Origin: Bacteroidota bacterium
GTDB taxonomy: Bacteria > Bacteroidota > Bacteroidia > Chitinophagales > Saprospiraceae
DNA length: 64,000 bases
Assembly: GCA_030147525.1 (NCBI GenBank)
Contig: JASBVF010000047.1
Location: 186,001-250,000, forward strand
Direction of reading: 5' to 3'
Shown: in pieces, positions 58,184-64,000 of the stretch
How the letters are laid out: every line of letters starts with the position of its first letter
Position numbering within the stretch: position 1 is the stretch's first letter
The notes under the pieces: generated by a model
What the model was told of the DNA's origin: nothing
The model's database searches: none
The model's input: only the letters and a program-made list of their open reading frames with translations
Translations under genes and position numbers: made by a program

Positions 58184-59476
58184 ATGATTCTTCTATTCGA
58201 CGTAATGTTTGTGGTTTGGGGAGCAGTCGCATTTACGGCCGTTATCCTCCTGCTCACATTTGGATTGATTGCTGCGCAATCAAAACTTGTACCTCAGGGA
58301 GACGTAAAAATTATCATCAACGGTGATGAAGAAAAGCCCCTCATTGTGAAACCGGGCAGTTCCTTGCTTTCTGCGCTCTCTAATGTAAATGTGTTTCTTC
58401 CTTCTGCCTGCGGTGGCGGGGGAACTTGCGCCATGTGCCGCTGTAAAGTGGATGAAGGTGGCGGCGACGTCCTGCCGACTGAACTTAACCACCTGAGCCG
58501 CAAAGAAGTAGCCGAGCACGAGCGCCTCGCCTGCCAGGTGAAAGTTCGTTCCGACATGCGCATCCGTGTACCGGAAGAAATTTTCGGTATCAAGAAGTGG
58601 GAATGCGAAGTGGTTTCAAATTACAACGTGGCCACTTTTATCAAAGAATTTGTAGTGAAATTACCGGCCGGTGAAAACCTCGATTTCGAATCCGGTGGAT
58701 ATGTACAAATCGACGTACCTGTGATTGAGTGTGATTTCAAGGATATCGATATCACCGCTCACCCTCGTATGACAGATAAAAAACCGGACGAGTACAAGCC
58801 GGAATGGGATAAGTTCCAGATGTGGGGACTCAAAATGAAAAATGACGAGCCACAGTTCCGTGCCTACTCTATGGCCAATCACCCTGCGGAAGGTAATATC
58901 GTGATGCTTAACATCCGTATTGCTACGCCACCATGGGACAGGGCTGCTAAGACCTGGATGGCAGTTAATCCCGGTGTTTGTTCCAGCTATGTTTTCACCC
59001 GTAAACCGGGTGACAAGGTGACAATTTCCGGTCCTTACGGTGAGTTTTTCATCAAGCCTACCAAGCGTGAAATGGTTTACATCGGTGGTGGCGCCGGTAT
59101 GGCTCCGCTGCGTTCACACATTTTCCACTTGTTCCACACGCAGAAGACCAAAGACCGGAAGGTTAGCTACTGGTATGGTGGCCGTTCTTCCCGTGAATTG
59201 TTTTACACTGAAGATTTCAGGGATATTGAAAAAGATTACGATAACTTCTCCTACCACATTGCGCTTTCTGAGCCAATGCCTGAGGATAACTGGAATGGTC
59301 CTGTTGGTTTCATCCACCAGGTGGTTTACGAAAACTATCTGAAAGACCACCCGGAACCAGAGGAGATCGAATACTACCTCTGCGGACCGCCACTCATGTT
59401 GGCAGCCGTTCAGAAAATGCTCAGCGACCTCGGTGTGCCGGAGGAAAATATTGCCTTCGACGACTTCGGTAGTTGA
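58184..59476 (+). CDS. nqrF: Na+-NQR subunit F (NADH-oxidising)
   Basis: 430 residues. One N-terminal membrane helix, then a 2Fe-2S ferredoxin domain with Cys76, Cys82, Cys85 and Cys117 ([20 protein letters not shown]). An FAD domain follows ([20 protein letters not shown]; the RxYS motif binds FAD) and an NAD-binding domain ([37 protein letters not shown]). Entry point of electrons from NADH into the complex. Last gene of the operon, followed by a strong terminator. Confidence 0.97.
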   Translation: MILLFDVMFVVWGAVAFTAVILLLTFGLIAAQSKLVPQGDVKIIINGDEEKPLIVKPGSSLLSALSNVNVFLPSACGGGGTCAMCRCKVDEGGGDVLPTELNHLSRKEVAEHERLACQVKVRSDMRIRVPEEIFGIKKWECEVVSNYNVATFIKEFVVKLPAGENLDFESGGYVQIDVPVIECDFKDIDITAHPRMTDKKPDEYKPEWDKFQMWGLKMKNDEPQFRAYSMANHPAEGNIVMLNIRIATPPWDRAAKTWMAVNPGVCSSYVFTRKPGDKVTISGPYGEFFIKPTKREMVYIGGGAGMAPLRSHIFHLFHTQKTKDRKVSYWYGGRSSRELFYTEDFRDIEKDYDNFSYHIALSEPMPEDNWNGPVGFIHQVVYENYLKDHPEPEEIEYYLCGPPLMLAAVQKMLSDLGVPEENIAFDDFGS

Positions 59477-59495
59477 TCAGATTTTTATCAAAAAA

Positions 59496-59530
59496 CAAAA
59501 GCCTGGTTGGATATTCCAGCCGGGCTTTTG
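59496..59530 (+). terminator. Intrinsic terminator of the nqr operon
   Basis: CAAAAGCCTGGTTGGA (59496-59511) pairs fully with TCCAGCCGGGCTTTTG (59515-59530), two G-U pairs included, loop TAT, followed by CTTTTGG. The 35-base stem starts 20 bases after the nqrF stop codon. Confidence 0.85.
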
Positions 59531-59723
59531 CTTTTGGAGCCTATTTAGCTTGTCATCGATTAAAATTCGATTAAGAATGAAGCCACGTTAGATCGGCGCT
59601 TGTTCCGGATAGGTATTAAAATCATCTTTGAAGCGGTTTTGCGGGTTCGGAAACAATGAACCGAAATACAAAACCAAGAATGGGGAGGCACTCCATCTGT
59701 TCTGTTGAATTCATTGATGCTGA

Positions 59724-60839
59724 ATGAAAATCTATCTGATCCTTTCCGCTTTGTTTTTTATCGCCCAGCCCGCTCAAGCGCAAGCCCAACTCCGGTCTTT
59801 GTACGTTTTAACCGCCCAAACTGACATCATCAGGCATTCTTCCCGTTTCAATTCCATCGGGGATTTACAGACTGGCAATTCGGTGGTCATGGGCATGTAC
59901 TTCCGAAACAGAACCAATCAACCAGTACGGCAGATTTTTACGGGGGTGAATGCAACTTATTATCGCTCAGGGAGTAAGGTGATCGGTAACGGTTGGGCTG
60001 CTCAAGGGAGCCTTAATTTTCCGGTTCTTGGGTGGCGGCAGTTTTCCGGTCTTTGCTCTGCAGGACTTGGTGGTATTTTCATGGAAAAACACTTCCATCC
60101 GGTGAGCAATACCGCCAATCAGATTATCGGAAGTGCTTTCAATGCTTTTGCAGCTTTGCAATTACAAGCCGAATATCGCTTTCTCCCCCGGTGGGCTCTC
60201 ACAATGAACGGCGGCCTGACCCACATTTCCAACGGGGCCTTTCAACTGCCTAACATTGGCATCAATACCATTCAAAGTGGCCTTGGACTAAACTTTACAC
60301 CCGCCAGGCTACCTACGGCAGAAACCATAGGCTATTCGGCAAGGCAAAACCCCAATGAAGTGGCTCAGCCTCAGTCCCGCCGGTTTTCAAACAGCTTAAA
60401 AGTTGGTACGGGAAGTTTTCAGAAAAAAGGATTCAACGGGCAGCAGTTCTGGATGGTGAATGCCGGGGTATTCCAGCACTTTGAAGCATTGAAAAATTTT
60501 ACGCTCTCGGTTGGCCCCTCAGTTGAGTACACAAATTACCTGACCAGCCTTCGTGAAAGGCATCCAAATGCTCTGGTAAAAAACAACTACCGGGTCAGTG
60601 TCGAGACTGGTATGGATTGGTTTTTTGAGCACCTTTTTTTGAAAGGGGGAGCCGGATACTACCTGTACAAGCCGGATCTCGCCGTTTCGAAAGAGCATTT
60701 TTACTACCGGTTGGCTGCTAATTATTGTTTTAAAAATACGGCTGACCTTCCACGTAAAACGCCGTTCTTAGGGGTAGGCCTCAAGGCTTACAAAAACGTT
60801 GCTCAGCATCCTGAACTTACCGGCGGATACCTGTTTTGA
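59724..60839 (+). CDS. Outer-membrane lipid A 3-O-deacylase-like protein (PagL/acyloxyacyl hydrolase type)
   Basis: 371 residues with a signal peptide (LILSALFFIAQPAQAQ). The active-site motif is visible: His167 and Ser169 in GGLTHISNGAFQLPNIGINT, matching the HxSN...PNxGxN pattern of PagL. The rest alternates amphipathic strands and ends with HPELTGGYLF. It is about twice the length of Pseudomonas PagL, as is usual for the Bacteroidota acyloxyacyl hydrolase family. It probably removes an acyl chain from lipid A at the outer membrane. It converges with the amidohydrolase gene, with three bases between stop codons. Confidence 0.8.
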   Translation: MKIYLILSALFFIAQPAQAQAQLRSLYVLTAQTDIIRHSSRFNSIGDLQTGNSVVMGMYFRNRTNQPVRQIFTGVNATYYRSGSKVIGNGWAAQGSLNFPVLGWRQFSGLCSAGLGGIFMEKHFHPVSNTANQIIGSAFNAFAALQLQAEYRFLPRWALTMNGGLTHISNGAFQLPNIGINTIQSGLGLNFTPARLPTAETIGYSARQNPNEVAQPQSRRFSNSLKVGTGSFQKKGFNGQQFWMVNAGVFQHFEALKNFTLSVGPSVEYTNYLTSLRERHPNALVKNNYRVSVETGMDWFFEHLFLKGGAGYYLYKPDLAVSKEHFYYRLAANYCFKNTADLPRKTPFLGVGLKAYKNVAQHPELTGGYLF

Positions 60840-60842
60840 GCC

Positions 60843-62555
60843 TCATTTTTTATACTTCACCTCACCCCCCACAAAAGTCATTACCACCTCCGTTTTTAAT
60901 ATTTCGTCATCCGTGCAATTGATCAGGTCATTGGTCAACACGACGATATCCGCAACCTTGCCCGGTTTGAGCGAGCCTTTCCACGTTTCTTCGAAACCCG
61001 AAAACGCACATGCAAGCGTGTAACTGTGGATGGCTTGCTCCCGGGTCATTTTTTGCTCCGGGAACAGCTCCATACCCGTATTGCCGGGCTGATGCCGTTT
61101 ACGGGTTACGCTGGCATAAAAACTTTCGATCGGCGATACATCCTCCACCGGCACATCGGTGCCGTTCGTGACGATGGCGCCTGCCTGGAGGAGGCTTTGC
61201 CAGGGGTAGGCGCCGGTGCGGGCACGCTCTTCACCCAGGCGTTTCACCACGAAGGGTGCGTCGCTGGTGCAATGGATGGCCTGCATGGACGCAATGACGC
61301 CAAGCTCTGCAAAACGGGGAATATCCTGAGGATCAATGTGTTGGGCATGTTCGCTGCGCCAGCGAAGGTCTTTCAGGTTTTTACCTTCGTCGGCTGTGAG
61401 TTCTTCCATCAGGTTTAAAAGCTCCCGGTTCGCCCGGTCGCCGATGGTGTGGACGCAGAGCTGCATGTCATGGTCACGTGCCAGGGCTGCGATGGTCTTT
61501 ACCTCTTCGATGGAGGTGGTGTTTTGACCTGTGAAATCGGGTTTGTCGTTGTAGTCGCTGAGCAGCCAGGCGCCGTAGGAACCAAGCGCTCCGTCAAGTT
61601 CAGTTTTAATGGCACGGCAGGTGAAAAAGCGATTGCCAGCGTCGATGATCGGGAAGCCGCCCAAGTTGCCTTTCATGCGCTCGGAGGAATGCCGCAACAT
61701 GGCCCAAAGCCGGAGGTTGAGTTTACCTTCCTCCGCCATTTTCTTGTAACGGGCGATTTCATCATAACTCGATCCGGCATCCTGAAAGGAGGTGACGCCC
61801 TGCCTCAGGCACTCCTGCTGTGCCAGTTCAATGCCTTGGTACCAGCGTTCCAGCTGTGCTTCCGGTGAGAGGGTGGCGAGATATTCCTCATGAACTTTGG
61901 CGATAGCCGACATGGCCCGCTCTTCAAATACGCCGATGGCTTCGCCGGATGGACTGCGAACGATGTGTCCGCCGGAAGGGTCGGGAGTTTCTTTGGAGAT
62001 ACCGGCAGCGTCCATGGCCGCTTTGTTGGCCATGAGTGCATGGCCGCTGGCGTGCCGGAGCATGACCGGGTTGTCGGGCGATACCTCGCTCAGGTCATCG
62101 TGGTAGGGGTAGCCCTGCACGTGGCGTTGCAGTGCTTCGTCCCATTTTTCCTGGTGCCAGCCCCGGCCGATGATCCACTCGCCGGGCTTGGCGGTTTTGG
62201 CTGCTTCGGCAACGGCCTGCACGATTTCATTCCAGTTTTTTGATTTTAAAAAATTCAAATCGATCAGGCTGTAGCCCATGCCGGAAAAGTGACCATGGCC
62301 TTCGATGAAGCCAGGCATGGTGAACTGGCCCTGCAAATCAATGACTTGCGTTTTATCACCTTTTAATTTTTCGATTTCTTCATTGGTTCCTACCTGCAAA
62401 ATCAGCCCGTCTTTGATGGCAAGGGCCTGGGCTTGCGGCATTTTTTCATCTACCGTATAAATATTGCCGTTGAGCAGGATGGTATCCGGTGCGGGTTGAT
62501 TTTGCTGACAGGAGAAGAACAGCAGGCTTAGGAAGAGCAAGGTTAGTAGTCGCAT
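60843..62555 (-). CDS. Amidohydrolase-family lipoprotein (YtcJ-like, amidohydrolase 3)
   Basis: 570 residues, lipobox LLFFSC (Cys16), so an envelope-anchored metal-dependent hydrolase. Family signatures: ILLNGNIYTVDEKMPQAQAL, PGFIEGHGHFSG (HxH metal ligands), IIGRGWHQEKWDE, LCVHTIGDRANRELL, WRSEHAQHIDP and TNGTDVPVEDVSPIESFYAS. The gene reads ATG at 62555. Substrate unknown; members act on N-acyl or formamide-type bonds. It is divergent from the T9SS cargo gene at 62728. Confidence 0.88.
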   Translation of the reverse strand: MRLLTLLFLSLLFFSCQQNQPAPDTILLNGNIYTVDEKMPQAQALAIKDGLILQVGTNEEIEKLKGDKTQVIDLQGQFTMPGFIEGHGHFSGMGYSLIDLNFLKSKNWNEIVQAVAEAAKTAKPGEWIIGRGWHQEKWDEALQRHVQGYPYHDDLSEVSPDNPVMLRHASGHALMANKAAMDAAGISKETPDPSGGHIVRSPSGEAIGVFEERAMSAIAKVHEEYLATLSPEAQLERWYQGIELAQQECLRQGVTSFQDAGSSYDEIARYKKMAEEGKLNLRLWAMLRHSSERMKGNLGGFPIIDAGNRFFTCRAIKTELDGALGSYGAWLLSDYNDKPDFTGQNTTSIEEVKTIAALARDHDMQLCVHTIGDRANRELLNLMEELTADEGKNLKDLRWRSEHAQHIDPQDIPRFAELGVIASMQAIHCTSDAPFVVKRLGEERARTGAYPWQSLLQAGAIVTNGTDVPVEDVSPIESFYASVTRKRHQPGNTGMELFPEQKMTREQAIHSYTLACAFSGFEETWKGSLKPGKVADIVVLTNDLINCTDDEILKTEVVMTFVGGEVKYKK

Positions 62556-62727
62556 GGCGTCATGTTTTGTTTGGTGGCAAACCTAATCATTTGGGTAGAA
62601 AATACCTACCTCGACGGCACTGGCAACCTAGATTATTCGTCTCTGGCATAATGCTTGCCCTTGTTAGGTTCTATCCTCTGCACTTTCCCTCCAGTTTTAG
62701 AAACAAGCATAACAAAAACTATTGAAC

Positions 62728-63636
62728 ATGAACCGGATTCTACTCGTGTCCTGCCTTTGCTGGCTTTCAGCTTCCAGCGTGTTTTCTCAGATTTTCATGA
62801 AGATTGAACCTTTGCCTGGCGGCGATTCCTGGGGTGTTTTTTTGAAAGCCTGCAGCGATCTGGAACCTTCCAACAATACGATTACCGGGTCGGGCCAAGT
62901 GACCATTCATTTTGACAAAGGACTAAGTTTCACCAATTTCACTTCACATGCCGGTACCTGGCAGGTGAACGCCACCGTCACCGCACCGAATGAGGCGCCC
63001 GGGAAAGTGTACGTTTCGGTCGGCTTCATCACCGACAATCCCAAAATTATCTATCATCCCGATTATGAAACTTTGCTATTTAGTTTCAAACTCACCGGTG
63101 CCGGACAGGCCCAGCCGAAATTGCTGGAAAACGGGGTGGATCCTTTTGACCAGTTACCTAACTCATTGAATACCAATCCGGGCAACGAACTAAGTGCCAT
63201 CGATTTTGGCGTCTCGCCTACAGGATTTTACTACTTCTCCGGTATTTACGGCGACGAACAGGTTGAGTGCGCTCCAACCGTACCCCAGGATACTACAGTA
63301 TCCAATCCGCAGGATTCAACGGTCGTAACACCGCCTGATTCGACCGGACAAACAGGCACAACGACCAATATTTTTGACCTGGAACAATCAGCGTCGATTT
63401 TTAAAGTTTCGCCCAACCCGGCTTATGATTGGGTGTCGGTCATTTTTCTGGAAACTGAAAAGCATGGGGGGCTGATCCGGCTCTGGAGCTCAAACGGTTC
63501 TGAGATGGGAACTTTGTCCCGTGGCCGAAATGAAATACTTCGACTCAATCTGGAAGGGCTTCCCGCAGGTTTATATTTTATTACTTATGAATTGGATGGC
63601 AAACTGGTACAGCGGGAACGGCTCGTCAAGCAGTGA
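62728..63636 (+). CDS. Secreted protein with T9SS type A sorting domain
   Basis: 302 residues from the ATG at 62728 (a TTG two codons earlier is possible); signal peptide ending ASSVFSQ. An N-terminal beta-rich domain of about 170 residues (GVFLKACSDLEPSNNTITGS, VTIHFDKGLSFTNFTSHAGT), then a Pro/Thr/Asp/Ser-rich linker (TVPQDTTVSNPQDSTVVTPP), then a type A T9SS domain (FKVSPNPAYDWVSVIFLETE; LPAGLYFITYELDGKLVQRE). Surface or secreted; no enzyme motif seen. The N-terminal domain resembles a cohesin-like or Ig-like fold, but that is a guess. Confidence 0.8.
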   Translation: MNRILLVSCLCWLSASSVFSQIFMKIEPLPGGDSWGVFLKACSDLEPSNNTITGSGQVTIHFDKGLSFTNFTSHAGTWQVNATVTAPNEAPGKVYVSVGFITDNPKIIYHPDYETLLFSFKLTGAGQAQPKLLENGVDPFDQLPNSLNTNPGNELSAIDFGVSPTGFYYFSGIYGDEQVECAPTVPQDTTVSNPQDSTVVTPPDSTGQTGTTTNIFDLEQSASIFKVSPNPAYDWVSVIFLETEKHGGLIRLWSSNGSEMGTLSRGRNEILRLNLEGLPAGLYFITYELDGKLVQRERLVKQ

Positions 63637-63653
63637 TTTTTTTGAAAAAAATA

Positions 63654-63695
63654 CGAAAGGGGCGCCCGGTCAAAGCTGACCGGGCGCCCCTTTCG
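63654..63695. terminator. Perfect 19-bp stem-loop between convergent genes
   Basis: CGAAAGGGGCGCCCGGTCA (63654-63672) and TGACCGGGCGCCCCTTTCG (63677-63695) pair perfectly around AAGC, between the stop codons of two convergent genes; very GC-rich. Confidence 0.9.
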
Positions 63696-63709
63696 CATGT
63701 AAAATCCAT

Positions 63710-64000
63710 TTACTCGATAATTATTTTACGAATAAAAAAACGCTCATCGTTGATAAACCGGATGAAGTAAACGCCAGGAGTCAGGGCCGAAGTTTCAATT
63801 TTAATTGATTGATTTTCAACTACTTCGTTTGTGAATACATCCCTTCCGGCGACGTCGGAGATGGTCAGCAGCCCCTTCGGCGTGCCGGCGTTTTTTATCA
63901 AAACAAAAATTTCCTTGCCTGCCGGATTTGGGTAGACGAACAGCTCTGAGGTTTGATTTTCAACATGGGCCGGCGTTACGCCTACCGTGATCGCCGCCCT
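63710..64000 (-). CDS. Protein with T9SS type A sorting domain, C-terminal fragment
   Basis: The minus-strand frame is open from the window end (64000) to TAA at 63710, 96 codons. The visible part is the C-terminal end only: LFVYPNPAGKEIFVLIKNAG, then LLTISDVAGRDVFTNEVV, and SALTPGVYFIRFINDERFFI with a basic final strand. This is the type A T9SS sorting domain, which starts with the YPNP motif. The nature of the secreted protein cannot be told, as its main body lies beyond the window. Convergent with the cargo gene at 62728. Confidence 0.85.
   Translation of the reverse strand, partial: RAAITVGVTPAHVENQTSELFVYPNPAGKEIFVLIKNAGTPKGLLTISDVAGRDVFTNEVVENQSIKIETSALTPGVYFIRFINDERFFIRKIIIE

Overview
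The window looks like chromosomal DNA of a Bacteroidota bacterium, most likely from the Saprospiria/Lewinella-like part of the phylum. The evidence is proteins with type IX secretion (T9SS) C-terminal sorting domains (16474-21702, 28112-30505, 62728-63636, 63710-64000), a PorP/SprF protein, several TPR/PD40 propeller proteins, an outer-membrane receptor with an N-terminal carboxypeptidase-regulatory-like domain, LytS/LytTR two-component proteins with a Reg_prop propeller, DUF3127, and occasional TAnnTTTG -7 boxes. A Na+-translocating NADH:quinone reductase and two Na+:solute symporter-type proteins suggest sodium energetics, as in marine relatives. The species is not identifiable from sequence reading alone.

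Layout. 0-5.4 kb holds housekeeping genes (rpiB, aroE, tsaC, radA), a LuxR-type response regulator and a TPR lipoprotein, with a gene-free stretch at 3.5-3.9 kb that may encode a small minus-strand transcript. 5.5-15.3 kb has three PD40-propeller paralogues, an orphan receiver, and an ArsR regulator next to a porin / DUF4212 / SLC5 symporter operon with a perfect 18-bp palindrome in between. 15.4-16.2 kb holds a 1-Cys peroxiredoxin preceded by a putative cysteine attenuator: a short ORF with six consecutive Cys codons, an antiterminator segment and an intrinsic terminator. 16.5-21.7 kb is a 1,742-residue repeat-rich surface protein. 21.8-28 kb carries lipoproteins, a pentameric ligand-gated ion channel homologue, a 42-nt tandem repeat array, a DUF3299-like protein and a GH2 glycosidase.

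28-38.5 kb looks like a cell-envelope regulon: a CotH-kinase-like surface protein, an ECF sigma factor with a membrane-anchored partner that ends in a barrel-like domain, a PepSY-like lipoprotein, two Spy/CpxP-like proteins and a large outer-membrane receptor. Three 29-nt sites with identical spacing lie upstream of the CotH, sigma and PepSY genes and are good candidates for the sigma factor's own promoters. 40.6-45.6 kb (minus strand) has tRNA-Ser(UGA), a CbrA-like SLC5-histidine kinase fusion with a small membrane protein, and two PPK2 kinases. 45.6-52.4 kb holds DUF3127, a cysteine-less ArsC/Spx-like protein, PorP/SprF and a LytS/LytTR pair. 52.9-59.5 kb is nqrABCDEF, whose NqrA has an added signal peptide and membrane anchor. 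59.7-64 kb holds a PagL-like lipid A deacylase, an amidohydrolase lipoprotein and two T9SS cargo proteins, the last one cut by the window end.

A theme across the window is gene-end stem-loops built from short, locus-specific repeated words (15.3, 21.7, 22.5, 25.5, 34.9 kb, and a looser one at 9.8 kb). All functional statements rest on motif recognition by eye; no database search was run.
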